Positions 25,078 to 33,940 are shown, counted from the stretch's first letter. The stretch is 64,000 nt of DNA from Kitasatospora papulosa (GCF_000717245.1 NZ_JNYQ01000008.1:124001-188000); one strand, 5' to 3'. A program made the numbers and translations. Notes: generated from the letters alone by a model not told the origin.

Positions 25078-25470
25078 GTGCGCGCAGCGACCGTACGTTT
25101 CGTGCTCGCGTTCCTGATGAGCTTCCTATTGGCCCCGTACTCCGGCACGGCTTCGGCCGACGCGCATACGTACGGACCGGGAATGCGGGCCGACGGCGTC
25201 CCGGACGCCACCACCGGAGCGGCGCACCTCGCCCACGGCCCCTGCGGCACGGCCGAGCGCGGGAGCGAGCCGAGCGGCCTCCTGCGTCACCGGGACCGGC
25301 ATCGCACCGCGACGGCACCCGCTTCCGAGACCCCGCCGCGTTCCGTGGTGACGCGGGACGCCGACGGCGCGGTCGCCCCGGCGGCCTTCGCCGCGCTGGG
25401 CAACGCGCCCCACAGCTCCAGATCCTCCGGCGCGCACTCCTCCCCCGCTCTTCAGGTGTTCCGCTGCTGA
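25078..25470 (+). CDS. Secreted hypothetical protein
   Basis: A 130-residue exported protein of unknown function. Signal peptide: MRAATVRFVLAFLMSFLLAPYSG with likely cleavage after TASA (about residue 28). The mature part is His/Arg/Ser/Pro-rich, without a recognised fold, and ends LQVFRC. The GTG start is well supported by GAGGAGGTGAAGG directly upstream. Whether it belongs with the SulP transporter 250 bp downstream is unclear. Confidence 0.65.
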   Translation: MRAATVRFVLAFLMSFLLAPYSGTASADAHTYGPGMRADGVPDATTGAAHLAHGPCGTAERGSEPSGLLRHRDRHRTATAPASETPPRSVVTRDADGAVAPAAFAALGNAPHSSRSSGAHSSPALQVFRC

Positions 25471-25616
25471 GCTGACCCGGCACCCGGCTCACCCGCCCCT
25501 CCCGCTCGCGCCCTGCGGGACACGTCGACGAGGGGTCGCGCCGACGTGCCCTCCGGCCCCCGTTCTCGTACGCGTACCGACGCGCCGGTCTCCGGCGCGC
25601 CAGGAGGAACACCGTC

Positions 25617-25727
25617 ATGCATGCACTCTTCGAACATCACGCGGTGGACGTACCGCATCTCAGCGACAGCGCCGTCTGGGCACCTCCGCCCGGCGACGTA
25701 CGCTCCGCCCCCTTCCGCACGGGATGA
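25617..25727 (+). CDS. Small ORF (36 aa) coupled to the SulP gene
   Basis: ATG 25617 has an excellent AGGAGG eight bases upstream and encodes a 36-residue peptide beginning MHALFEHHAVDVPHLSDSAV. Its TGA (25725-25727) overlaps an ATG at 25724 that is in frame with the SulP transporter. It may be a leader peptide whose translation opens the transporter start, or a genuine small protein. No membrane segment or known motif is present. Confidence 0.45.
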   Translation: MHALFEHHAVDVPHLSDSAVWAPPPGDVRSAPFRTG

Positions 25728-25735
25728 GGGCCGCC

Positions 25736-27220
25736 ATGGACCGCGTCCGCACGTTCCCGTACCTGCGGCAGGACTTCGCCGCGTCACTCGTCGTCTTCCT
25801 GGTCGCGCTGCCCCTGTGCGTGGGGGTCGCCGTCGCGTCGGGGGTCCCGGCCGAACTGGGCCTCGTCACCGGCATCGTGGGCGGAATCGTCACCGGCCTG
25901 ATGCGGGGCAGCAGTCTCCAGGTGTCCGGGCCGGCCGCCGGTCTGACCGTGCTCGTCTTCGAGGCCGTCCAGTCCTTCGGGCTCCCCGCTCTCGGGGTGA
26001 TCGTGCTGACAACCGGACTGCTGCAAGTGGGCATGGGCGCCCTGCGGCTGGGCCGCTGGTTCCGGGCCATCTCGATCTCGGTCGTCGAAGGCATGCTCGC
26101 CGGCATCGGCCTCGTCCTCATCGCGGGTCAGCTCTACGCGGCGGCCGGTGTCGACGCGCCGGTCTCCGGCACGGGCAAGGTCACCGGAATTCCCGGGCTG
26201 CTGGTGGACGCGGTGTCCAGTCCCGCGGCGCTCACCTCACTCGCGCTCGGCGCCTGCACCATCGCCCTGGTGGTGGGGTGGAGCAGGATGCCGAAGCGGG
26301 TGCGGGCCGTTCCGGGCGCCCTCGCCGCGGTCGTGCTGGCCACCCTCGCCACACTGGCGTTCGACCTGCCGGTCGAGACGGTCCGGGTCCAGGGTCTGCT
26401 CGACGCCGTCCAGGTTCCCGCGCTGTCCGAGTTCGGCGGGCTCGCGACGCTGAGCCTGCTCGGGACCGTCGCGGCCTTCACCCTGATCGCCTCCGCGGAG
26501 AGCCTGTTCAGCGCGGCGGCGGTGGACCGGCTGCACGACGGACCGCGCACCCAGTACGACAAGGAGCTGATGGCGCAGGGCACGGGCAACACGGTGTGCG
26601 GCATCCTCGGCGCGCTGCCGATGACCGCGGTCATCGTCCGCAGCTCGGCGAACGTGCAGGCGGGCGCGCGGACCCGGGCCTCGCGGGTGCTGCACGGTGT
26701 GTGGCTGCTCCTGTTCGCGGCGCTGCTCCCGTCCGCGCTGGCCCTCATCCCGCTGCCCGCCCTCGCGGGCATCCTCATCCACGCCGGGTGGAAGCTGATT
26801 CCGCTGCGGTCGCTGGTGCCCCTGTGGCGTGAGCACCGCGGCGAGGCGCTGATCCTGGTCGTCACGGCCGTGGCCATCGTGACGATCAACATGTTCGAGG
26901 GCGTGCTGATCGGCCTGGCCCTCTCGGTGGCGAAGGCGGCCTGGGACGCCTCCCACATCAAGCTGGAGGTCGTCGACAGCAGTCCCGACGGGGTCCGGGC
27001 ACGGCTCTCGGGCAACGCGACGTTCCTGCGGCTGCCGAAAATACTGGACAGCCTGGAGGCCCTGCCCGACGACCGGCCCGTCTCCCTGGACCTCTCCGGT
27101 CTGCACCATCTGGATCACGCCTGCCGCACCGCCCTGGAGAACTGGGCGGAGAGGCACAGCTCCTCGGGCACCGAGCCCGTGCGGCTGACCCGGGACGACG
27201 TGGTGACGACTGCCCCGTAG
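25736..27220 (+). CDS. SulP-family inorganic anion transporter
   Basis: A 494-residue secondary transporter for sulfate, bicarbonate or a related anion. It has the SulP core: YLRQDFAASLVVFLVALPLCVGVAVASGVPAELGL, read as the entry helix pair, followed by SLQVSGPAAGLTVLVF and AAVDRLHDGPRTQYDKELMAQGTGN, the family's conserved signatures. About 11-12 membrane helices are visible. The C-terminal 80 residues (ATFLRLPKILDSLEAL, VSLDLSGLHHLDHAC) form a STAS-like domain. ATG 25736 has GAGGG five bases upstream; ATG 25724 is in frame and coupled to the small upstream ORF. No carbonic anhydrase is fused. Single transport unit followed by a bidirectional hairpin. Confidence 0.93.
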   Translation: MDRVRTFPYLRQDFAASLVVFLVALPLCVGVAVASGVPAELGLVTGIVGGIVTGLMRGSSLQVSGPAAGLTVLVFEAVQSFGLPALGVIVLTTGLLQVGMGALRLGRWFRAISISVVEGMLAGIGLVLIAGQLYAAAGVDAPVSGTGKVTGIPGLLVDAVSSPAALTSLALGACTIALVVGWSRMPKRVRAVPGALAAVVLATLATLAFDLPVETVRVQGLLDAVQVPALSEFGGLATLSLLGTVAAFTLIASAESLFSAAAVDRLHDGPRTQYDKELMAQGTGNTVCGILGALPMTAVIVRSSANVQAGARTRASRVLHGVWLLLFAALLPSALALIPLPALAGILIHAGWKLIPLRSLVPLWREHRGEALILVVTAVAIVTINMFEGVLIGLALSVAKAAWDASHIKLEVVDSSPDGVRARLSGNATFLRLPKILDSLEALPDDRPVSLDLSGLHHLDHACRTALENWAERHSSSGTEPVRLTRDDVVTTAP

Positions 27221-27255
27221 ACGGGTTCCCGAGCCTCCGGCTCGTGGACGCACTT

Positions 27256-27296
27256 CGGCTCGCCGGGGCGCCTTCGACAGGCGTCCCGGCGAGCCG
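27256..27296. terminator. Bidirectional terminator between sulP and the alcohol dehydrogenase
   Basis: An 18-bp stem (CGGCTCGCCGGGGCGCCT against AGGCGTCCCGGCGAGCCG, one G-U pair) closes a 5-nt loop between two convergent genes. Confidence 0.85.
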
Positions 27297-27306
27297 CAGC
27301 AGGTGT

Positions 27307-28347
27307 TCAGCCGTTGGGCAGGATGACCGCGCGGCCGTTGATCTTGCCCGCGTGGAGCCGCTCGTAGGCGAGCGGGGCCTCGTCGATGGAGTACGTCTCG
27401 ACGTGCACGTCGACGGCTCCCGCGTGGGCCAGTTCGATGACCTCGGCGAGCTCCTTGCGCGAGCCCCAGTACGGCGCGGTGACCGAGGTGGAGAACGGCA
27501 GGACCCCGAATCCGACGGGCAGCAGTCCGCCGCCGATGCCGACGATGGTGACGTCGCTGTCGACGGAGGCCATCGCGCCGGCCGCCTTCACGGTCGGCTC
27601 GGCACCGACGAAGTCGAAGACGACCTTGGCACCGATGCCGCCGGTGAGTTCGCGGACCTTGGCGGCGGCGTTCTCGTCGGACAGCACGGCCTCGTGGGCG
27701 CCGACCGCACGCGCGAGGGACAGCTTCTCCTCGGTGACGTCGAGCGCGACGACCCGGACGGCGGTCATGGCGCGCAGGAGCTGGATGGCGACGTGGCCGA
27801 GGCCTCCGGTGCCGATGACCACGGCGGTGGCGCCGGGCAGGAGTTTCGGCAGCGAGCGCTTGATCGCGTGGTACGGCGTGAGGCCCGCGTCGGTCAGCGA
27901 GACCGTCTTGACCGGGTCCAGGTCGCCGATCGGCGTCAGATGACGGGCGTCGTCGACGATCATGTACTCGGCCATCGCACCCGGGTTGCCGAGTCCGGGC
28001 GGGTTGATGCCGAGGTCGGCCGCCCGCAGGCAGTAGTTCTCGCGGCCTTCCGCGCAGTTCACGCAGGTACCGCAGCCCCACGGGCCGTAGACGGCGACCG
28101 AGTCGCCGACGGAGACGCCCACGGCGCCCTCGCCGAGCGCGGCGACCGTGCCGACGCCCTCGTGGCCGAGGGTGAGCGGGAGTTCGTAGGGGAACCCCTC
28201 GGCGGGCCAGCTCATCACGGCGATGTCCGAGTGGCAGACACCCGCGGCGGTGACCTTCAGCAGGATCTGACCGGGTCCGGCCACGGGCTCCGGTATCTCG
28301 ACGACCTCGGGCGCGGCACCCACGGTGCGGTACTGGACGGCTTTCAT
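27307..28347 (-). CDS. Zinc-dependent NAD(P) alcohol dehydrogenase
   Basis: A 346-residue medium-chain dehydrogenase. Catalytic zinc ligands are C38 (GVCHSD) and H62-E63 (GHEG); the structural zinc site is C92, C95, C98 and C106 (GCGTCVNCAEGRENYC); the coenzyme Rossmann motif GTGGLG is at 179-184. It interconverts an alcohol and an aldehyde or ketone; substrate unknown. It is the last gene of the TetR-SDR-ADH run on this strand, 63 bp after the SDR, so it probably shares their regulation. Confidence 0.95.
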   Translation of the reverse strand: MKAVQYRTVGAAPEVVEIPEPVAGPGQILLKVTAAGVCHSDIAVMSWPAEGFPYELPLTLGHEGVGTVAALGEGAVGVSVGDSVAVYGPWGCGTCVNCAEGRENYCLRAADLGINPPGLGNPGAMAEYMIVDDARHLTPIGDLDPVKTVSLTDAGLTPYHAIKRSLPKLLPGATAVVIGTGGLGHVAIQLLRAMTAVRVVALDVTEEKLSLARAVGAHEAVLSDENAAAKVRELTGGIGAKVVFDFVGAEPTVKAAGAMASVDSDVTIVGIGGGLLPVGFGVLPFSTSVTAPYWGSRKELAEVIELAHAGAVDVHVETYSIDEAPLAYERLHAGKINGRAVILPNG

Positions 28348-28410
28348 GACTCTCCTTCGTTCTCCGTACTTCCTTTGTGACCCTCGTGGTGGCGGTGCGC
28401 CACTCGGGGG

Positions 28411-29187
28411 TCAGGACGCGGAGTAGCCGCCGTCCACCAGGTGGTAGCTGCCGTGGATGAAGGAGGCCCGGTCGGAGAGCAGGAAGGCGGTGAGCTCGGC
28501 GACCTCCTCCGACGTGCCGAGGCGGCCCGCCGGGTGCAGGGAGACGAGGTGGTCCCGGGCGGGGCCGTCGGTGTCGCGGAGCAGGGGGGTGTCGATGAAG
28601 CCGGGGCCGACGGCGTTGATGCGGACGTTCTGTGCCGCGTACTCGAGTGCCGCGCTCTTGGTCAGGCCGACGACACCGTGCTTGGCGGCGGCGTACGCCG
28701 GGGAGCCCGCGAAGCCGTTGGTGCCGAGGATCGACGAGATGTTGACGACGGCGCCGCCGCCTGCGGCCAGGATGGCCGGGAGTTCGTAGCGCATCGAGTA
28801 GAAGACGCCGCTGAGGTTGGTGGCGACGACCCTGTTCCAGTCCTCGATGCCGTACTCGCCGGTGGGCAGGGAGGGGCCGCCGATGCCTGCGTTGTTCACG
28901 GCGAGGTGCAGGCCGCCGAACGTGTCGACGACGAAGCGCACGCCCGCCTCGACGGAGGCCGGGTCGGTGACGTCGAGGGCGACGGCCGCGGCGCGGGCGC
29001 CGGTGGCCTCCAGTTCGGCGGCGGCCTTGCGGGCGCTCTCCTCGTTGTGGTCGGCGACGACGACGGCCGCACCGCTCGCGGCGAGCCGCCGGGAGAGGGC
29101 GAGGCCGATGCCGGACGCGCCGCCGGTGACGAGGGCGACCTTGCCGGCGAACTCCGCCTCGTAGGCGGTGGGGAGGTGGGTGCTCAT
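28411..29187 (-). CDS. Short-chain dehydrogenase/reductase (SDR)
   Basis: A 258-residue classical SDR: coenzyme motif TGGASGIG (21-28), NNAG (98-101), catalytic S152, Y165 and K169 (SPAYAAAKHG), and a PGFIDTPLL block. The acidic residue after the second strand (ADHNEES) suggests NAD(H). The start overlaps the TetR stop by ATGA and has AAGGAAG upstream. Together with the downstream zinc ADH it probably handles one alcohol/ketone substrate. Confidence 0.94.
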   Translation of the reverse strand: MSTHLPTAYEAEFAGKVALVTGGASGIGLALSRRLAASGAAVVVADHNEESARKAAAELEATGARAAAVALDVTDPASVEAGVRFVVDTFGGLHLAVNNAGIGGPSLPTGEYGIEDWNRVVATNLSGVFYSMRYELPAILAAGGGAVVNISSILGTNGFAGSPAYAAAKHGVVGLTKSAALEYAAQNVRINAVGPGFIDTPLLRDTDGPARDHLVSLHPAGRLGTSEEVAELTAFLLSDRASFIHGSYHLVDGGYSAS

Positions 29188-29852
29188 GATGTGCTTCCTT
29201 GCGTGGTGCTGTGGGGCGCCGGCCCGTCCTGCCGGGATTCCAGCAGGTCCGTGGAGAGGGCGTCGAAGGCGTGTACGACGAACTCGGGCAGGGCGGCCGG
29301 ACGGCCGCCCCGTACCCAGGCCGCCTGGGCCGCGAGGAGCGCTCCGGCTCCCGCGGCGACGGTCACGGCGGGACGCAGGTCCTGCCGCGGGTCGACACCG
29401 AGACGTTCCGCGAGAATCGCCACCGACTCCTCCTGGGCGTCCACCCGTATGTGGTGGTACGCCGCGTACAGAGTGGGTTCCTCCTCGGCCATGGCCAGCA
29501 GGTCGAAGACGCGTGGCCGCAGGTGCCAGGGCTCCGCCTCCGCGTCCGACAGCCATGCGAGGACGGCACGACGGTAGGCGGTGAGCGGCGGCTCGGCCGG
29601 GGGGCGCTCGCGGAGCGCTCGGTTGATCCTGTCGCCGTCGCCCCGCACTGTGTCGAGGACGGCGGCCTCCTTGCTCGGGAAGTACCGGCTGAAGGTGCGC
29701 CGGTCGACGTCGGCCGCCTGCGCGATCTCCTCGACCGTCACATCGCGCAGACCGCGGTCGAGTACGAGATCGAACGCGCTCCGCGCCAGTGCGTCCCGGG
29801 TCCGTCGCGCCTTGCGGCTGCGCCGTTCCGGGGCATTCCCTGTCTCAGGCAT
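29184..29852 (-). CDS. TetR/AcrR-family regulator
   Basis: A 222-residue regulator whose HTH is RDVTVEEIAQAADVDRRTFSRYFPSKEAAVLD. The ligand domain has the helix RRAVLAWLSDAEAEPWHLRPRVF. It is the first gene of an operon with the SDR (ATGA overlap) and alcohol dehydrogenase. Two TGTCCC-N3-GGGACA palindromes lie 22-54 bp upstream of its start, a strong sign of autoregulation. The inducer is probably a substrate of the two dehydrogenases. Confidence 0.92.
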   Translation of the reverse strand: MPETGNAPERRSRKARRTRDALARSAFDLVLDRGLRDVTVEEIAQAADVDRRTFSRYFPSKEAAVLDTVRGDGDRINRALRERPPAEPPLTAYRRAVLAWLSDAEAEPWHLRPRVFDLLAMAEEEPTLYAAYHHIRVDAQEESVAILAERLGVDPRQDLRPAVTVAAGAGALLAAQAAWVRGGRPAALPEFVVHAFDALSTDLLESRQDGPAPHSTTQGSTS

Positions 29853-29873
29853 GGTTGCATCGTACACCTTAAA

Positions 29874-29906
29874 ATGTCCCGGTGGGACATCTGTCCCGAC
29901 GGGACA
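29874..29906. promoter_or_regulatory. Two tandem TGTCCC-N3-GGGACA operators
   Basis: Site one is ATGTCCC-GGT-GGGACAT (29874-29890, perfect 7-bp arms). Site two is TGTCCC-GAC-GGGACA (29892-29906). The centres are 17 bp apart, so two dimers could bind almost the same helix face, as described for some cooperative TetR proteins. The adjacent TTAAAAT is the only AT-rich block. Confidence 0.8.
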
Positions 29907-30016
29907 TCGTGGCCCCGACTCCCTCCCGGCAACGGAAAGGGGCCGGGGCACCGTACGGCCGCCCCGGCCCCCTGCCCGCCACCCGCACACGCTCCGCCGG
30001 TGGCAGCGGCCTCGCG

Positions 30017-32143
30017 CTACGTCAGCGATTCCGCCTTCTCCGGCGTCTCCTCACGGCTCCGGCTGAGGACGCCGGGCCACCAGGCGGTGGGGCCGATGTC
30101 CCTGACGAGAGCGGGCACCAGGAGCGAGCGGACGACGAGGGTGTCCAGCAGGACACCGAACGCCACGATGAACGCGATCTGCACGAGGAAGGCGAGGGGA
30201 ATGACCCCCAGCGCCGCGAAGGTGGCCGCCAGGACGACGCCTGCCGAGGTGATGACCCCGCCCGTGGTGGTCAGCCCGCGCAGTACGCCCTGCCGGGTGC
30301 CGTGGATCAGGGACTCCTCGCGGACCCGGGACATCAGGAAGATGTTGTAGTCGACACCCAGGGCGACCAGGAAGACGAATCCGTACAGCGGCACGGAGGA
30401 GTCGGTCCCGCTGAAGCCGAAGACGTGCTCGAAGACCAGCGACGAGATTCCCAGGGTCGCGAGGAAGTTGAGCGCCACCGTGGCCACCAGGAGCAGCGGC
30501 ATCAGCAGCGAGCGGAGCAGGCCGATCAGGATGACGAGGATGATGACCAGCACCACCGGGACGATGATGTTGCGGTCGTGTTCCGCGGTCTTCTGCGTGT
30601 CGTACTGCTGCGCCGTGTAGCCGCCGACGAGCGCGTCGGCGCCCGGCACGGCGTGGACCGCGTCGCGCAGCTTCGTGATCGTCTCCTTGGCGGCGTCACT
30701 GTCGGCCGCGGCCGACAGGGTGGCGTCGATGCGGACCCGGCCGTCCACCACGAGCGGTTCCCCGGCCCCCGGACGCCCGGAGGAGGACATCACGGAGACG
30801 CTCGCGACTCCGGGAACCTTCTCGGCCGCGGCGGCCACCTGCTTCGACCGGTCCGCGCCCGCGATGACGACCGCGGGGTTGCCCGATCCACCGGGGAAGT
30901 GGCGGCCCAGGGTCTCCTGCGCGGTGACGGACGGCGCCTCGTTGACGAAGATCTCCTCGAGCGGCACGCCCTTGGAGTTCAGCGTGGGCATGAAAGCGGC
31001 GCAGGCGACGAGGCCGACCAGCGTGACGGCCCACACCTTGCGCGGGGAGCGGTCCACCAGGCCCGCCACGCGCGACCAGATGCCCGTCGAGCCGGCTTCC
31101 GGCTCGGCCTGGCCCTTCTTCGGGCCGGACGGCCAGTACGCGGCCCTGCCGAGCAGGACCAGGACGGCAGGCAGGAAGGTGAGGGCGCTCAGGACGGAGC
31201 AGACGATGCCGATGGCCCCCACGGGGCCGAGCGCGCGGTTGTTGGTGAGGTCGCTGAGCAGGAGTGCGAGCAGCCCCAGGGCCACGGTGGCGGCGCTCGC
31301 GGCGATCGGGCCCGCGGACTCACGGAGCGCGGCGCGCATCGCCGTCCAGCGGTCGGGGCACCGCCCGAGCTCCTCGCGGAACCGCGCGGTGAGCAGCAGC
31401 GCGTAGTCGGTCGCCGCTCCGATCACCAGGATCGAGAGGATGCCCTGGACCTGGCCGTCGACGCGGACGATGTCGTGGTCGGCCAGGACGTAGACGATCG
31501 CGCAGGAGACGCCGAGCGCGAAGACGGCGCCGACGATGATGATCAGGGGCAGCAGAACGCTCCGGTAGACCAGGAGCAGGATGACGAGCACGGTCACCAG
31601 GGCGACGCCGAGCAGCAGTCCGTCGATCCCGGCGAAGGCGTCCGACAGATCGGCCTGGGAGGCCGCGGGGCCCGCGAGGCCGACGACCGTTCCGGGCACC
31701 TTCTCCGCGGCGCTCCGGATCTCCGCCAGGGCGTCGGGGAGTTCGTCGCCGAGGTCCGGCTTCAGCTGGACGACGCCCTCCAGCGCCTTGCGGTCGTCGG
31801 ACAGCAGCGCGGGGCTCACCTCTCCGGTGACGCCCGTCCCGCCCTTGACCGAAGCGAGGGCGGCCGTGGCCTCCTTCTGCTGCTGCGGGCCCAGCTCCTC
31901 CCCCTCGGCCGATGTCCAGACCACGACGGCGGGCACGGTCTCCTGGCTGCTGAAAGCCTTCTGTGCCTCGACGACCCGTGTGGACTCGGCGCTCTGGGGC
32001 AGGAAGGAGGCCTGGTCGTTGGTTGCTACCTCCCCGAGCTTCCCCGCGTACGAGCCGAAGGCGCCGCCCACGACGAGCCAGGCCAGTACGAGGAAGACAG
32101 GTACAAGAAACAGCCGGCGAACCGGCTTCGATGCGGTGGACAT
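30017..32143 (-). CDS. MMPL-family RND-type membrane transporter
   Basis: A 708-residue protein with about 12 membrane helices in two halves, each preceded by a large extracytoplasmic loop, as in MmpL transporters. Signature helix motifs include ATDYALLLTARFREEL and LGVDYNIFLMSRVREE, which supply the proton-relay Asp-Tyr pairs. It exports a lipid, drug or siderophore-like substrate. AGGAG lies before ATG 32143. A MarR gene sits immediately upstream, with an operator between the two. Confidence 0.94.
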   Translation of the reverse strand: MSTASKPVRRLFLVPVFLVLAWLVVGGAFGSYAGKLGEVATNDQASFLPQSAESTRVVEAQKAFSSQETVPAVVVWTSAEGEELGPQQQKEATAALASVKGGTGVTGEVSPALLSDDRKALEGVVQLKPDLGDELPDALAEIRSAAEKVPGTVVGLAGPAASQADLSDAFAGIDGLLLGVALVTVLVILLLVYRSVLLPLIIIVGAVFALGVSCAIVYVLADHDIVRVDGQVQGILSILVIGAATDYALLLTARFREELGRCPDRWTAMRAALRESAGPIAASAATVALGLLALLLSDLTNNRALGPVGAIGIVCSVLSALTFLPAVLVLLGRAAYWPSGPKKGQAEPEAGSTGIWSRVAGLVDRSPRKVWAVTLVGLVACAAFMPTLNSKGVPLEEIFVNEAPSVTAQETLGRHFPGGSGNPAVVIAGADRSKQVAAAAEKVPGVASVSVMSSSGRPGAGEPLVVDGRVRIDATLSAAADSDAAKETITKLRDAVHAVPGADALVGGYTAQQYDTQKTAEHDRNIIVPVVLVIILVILIGLLRSLLMPLLLVATVALNFLATLGISSLVFEHVFGFSGTDSSVPLYGFVFLVALGVDYNIFLMSRVREESLIHGTRQGVLRGLTTTGGVITSAGVVLAATFAALGVIPLAFLVQIAFIVAFGVLLDTLVVRSLLVPALVRDIGPTAWWPGVLSRSREETPEKAESLT

Positions 32144-32182
32144 GGCACTCCTGGGTCGGCCGCTATCTCTCAATCATGATGT

Positions 32183-32199
32183 ATCTCAATGATCGAGAT
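32183..32199. promoter_or_regulatory. Probable MarR operator before the MMPL gene
   Basis: ATCTC-AATGATC-GAGAT forms a dyad within the AT-rich gap between marR and the MMPL gene; TCTCAAT recurs at 32168-32174. Minus-strand TTGAGA and AGATAG-like boxes overlap it. Confidence 0.5.
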
Positions 32200-32238
32200 T
32201 ACATGGTCCGCGGAGTACTTTCGCACCGGCACGGCGGG

Positions 32239-32733
32239 TCAGCGCCGAGGGACCTGCATACGGGAGAGTTCGCCGTTCATCCGGGCGAGGAAGCGGAGCG
32301 CCGCCTCCAGCTCCTGGGGCCCGGAGGCGGCGCGCGCACCGGCCGCCGCCTCGGCCAGGGGCATGAAGAAGGAGCGCGCGGCGGACCTGGCCCCGGACTC
32401 GTAGTAGAGATGCACGACCCGGCGGTCGGAGCTCTCCCGCGCGCGCCGGATGTGCCCCGCGCGCTCCAGCCGGTCCAGGCACGCGGTGACCGCCCCGGAC
32501 GTCAGACCGAGGTGCTCACGCAGGCGGCCCGGGGTCAGCGGCGTATCCGAGTCGAGGATCGCGCCGAGGGCCTGCACATCCGTGGCGTGCAGACCCTGAG
32601 CGTGCGCGAAGGCATGGACCAGCCGGTTGATCTCGCCGTTCATGCGGCGCAGCTCCACGGCGAGGGCCTGGAGCTCCTGCACCCCGGTCGCCGGCACGCC
32701 CGATCCGTCGCGAGGGTCGTCTGCAGTGTCCAC
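32239..32733 (-). CDS. MarR-family regulator
   Basis: About 164 residues with a winged helix: PLTPGRLREHLGLTSGAVTACLDRLERAGHIRRARESSDRRVVHLYY, described here by its recognition helix around GLTSGAVTACLDRL and wing RARESSDRRV. Flanking helices form the dimer interface. The start is uncertain; GTG 32733 gives a normal family length. It likely controls the MMPL exporter directly downstream on the same strand. Confidence 0.88.
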   Translation of the reverse strand: MDTADDPRDGSGVPATGVQELQALAVELRRMNGEINRLVHAFAHAQGLHATDVQALGAILDSDTPLTPGRLREHLGLTSGAVTACLDRLERAGHIRRARESSDRRVVHLYYESGARSAARSFFMPLAEAAAGARAASGPQELEAALRFLARMNGELSRMQVPRR

Positions 32734-32817
32734 CGCCCCATGATAGGGCGCACCGGACGACACACCGACGCCCTCCCCGACCTGGGCGAAAGCCACTCAC
32801 GCGGCCCATCTCGCCTC

Positions 32818-32840
32818 TATACTTCTACAGTTGTGTAGAA
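32818..32840 (+). promoter_or_regulatory. -10 box with palindromic operator upstream of the Spo0M-like gene
   Basis: A consensus -10 TATACT (32818-32823) runs into the palindrome TTCTACA-GTTG-TGTAGAA (32823-32840). A repressor bound here would cover the start site. The same core recurs upstream of tatA. Confidence 0.6.
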
Positions 32841-32898
32841 ACGCGGCTGAACGCGTTCTCCGCGTACGGAAGAAGAAGAAGAAGGAGTGGACGCCACG

Positions 32899-33894
32899 AT
32901 GGTGTTCAAGAAGCTGCTCGGTTCGCTCGGCGTGGGCGGGCCCACCGTGGACACGGTACTGCGGCCGGGTGCGGTCGTTCCCGGCGGCGGGCTGAGCGGC
33001 GAGGTCCGGCTGAGGGGCGGCAGCACCGATTCCACGATCGAGCACATCACGCTGGAACTGGTCGCCCACGTGGAGGCGGAGCACGAGGACGGCGAGGCGG
33101 AAGGAGCCGTGGTCTTCGAGCGCTTCACCGTCGCCGGCGGTTTCGTGCTGGCGGAAGGCGAGGAGCGCGACGTCCAGTTCACGCTGACGCTCCCGTGGGA
33201 GACCCCGGTCACCGAACTCTACGGCCAGGACCTCGGCATCGTCCTCGGGGTGCGTACGGAGCTGTCGGTGTCCGGGGCCAGGGACAAGGGCGACCTCGAC
33301 CGGCTCACCGTGGGCCCTCTGCCCGCCCAGGAAGCCGTACTGGAGGCCTTCGGACAGCTCGGGTTCGGCTTCCGGTCCGCCGATCTCGAACTGGGGCACA
33401 TCGGCGGCAGCGGTCAGCGGCTGCCCTTCTACCAGGAGATCGAGCTCTCCCCCGCCCCGCAGTACGCGGACCGGATCAACGAGATCGAGGTGACCTTCCT
33501 GGCCGGCCCGGACGCCCTGGAGGTCGTGCTGGAGGCGGACAAGCGGGGAGGCCGCTTCTCCGGCGGCGGCGACGCACTCGGCCGTCACACCGTGGGCCAC
33601 CACGAGGTCCAGGGGCGCGACTGGGCCACCGAGGTGGACGGCTGGATCCGGTCGCTCGCCGAGGCCCACGCCTCGTACGGGGCGCACGAGACGTACGGGG
33701 CACACGAGACGTACGGGCACGGCGGCGGCCATGAGCAGCACCGCTCCGGACCCGGGATGGGCACCGTGGTCGCCGCGGGCGCGGCGGGTGTCGCCGTGGG
33801 CGTCGTGGGCGGCCTGGTCGCCGCCGAAGTGGTCGACGAGGTGGGTGACTTCTTCGAGGGCGACGAGGAGGAAGAGGAGGGCGACGAGGGCTGA
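32899..33894 (+). CDS. Spo0M/arrestin-like sporulation-control protein
   Basis: A 331-residue protein. The first 240 residues form the arrestin-like beta fold of Spo0M (MVFKKLLGSLGVGGPTVDTV, GGLSGEVRLRGG, LPWETPVTELYGQ), followed by a Spo0M C-terminal part. A repeat of YGAHET and a glycine-rich hydrophobic stretch (GTVVAAGAAGVAVGVVGGLV), then an acidic EEEEE tail, make up the end. It probably acts in development or membrane trafficking signals. ATG 32899 matches family N-termini. A TCTACA palindrome overlaps its promoter. Confidence 0.85.
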   Translation: MVFKKLLGSLGVGGPTVDTVLRPGAVVPGGGLSGEVRLRGGSTDSTIEHITLELVAHVEAEHEDGEAEGAVVFERFTVAGGFVLAEGEERDVQFTLTLPWETPVTELYGQDLGIVLGVRTELSVSGARDKGDLDRLTVGPLPAQEAVLEAFGQLGFGFRSADLELGHIGGSGQRLPFYQEIELSPAPQYADRINEIEVTFLAGPDALEVVLEADKRGGRFSGGGDALGRHTVGHHEVQGRDWATEVDGWIRSLAEAHASYGAHETYGAHETYGHGGGHEQHRSGPGMGTVVAAGAAGVAVGVVGGLVAAEVVDEVGDFFEGDEEEEEGDEG

Positions 33895-33924
33895 GGCGGG
33901 GCGCGCGACACCCTGCCATCCCTT

Positions 33925-33940
33925 TCTACAGTGCTGTAGA
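33925..33940 (+). promoter_or_regulatory. Palindrome upstream of tatA, same core as at 32823
   Basis: TCTACA-GTGC-TGTAGA; identical arms and spacer length to the site upstream of the Spo0M-like gene. It lies 82 bp before tatA and 31 bp after the preceding stop. Confidence 0.6.

Noticed and set aside
26237..28081. 614-codon minus-strand frame
   Set aside because: Runs through sulP in antisense and through adh out of frame, with low-complexity composition.
29882..32179. 765-codon plus-strand frame
   Set aside because: Antisense to the MMPL transporter; acidic/Gln-rich shadow.
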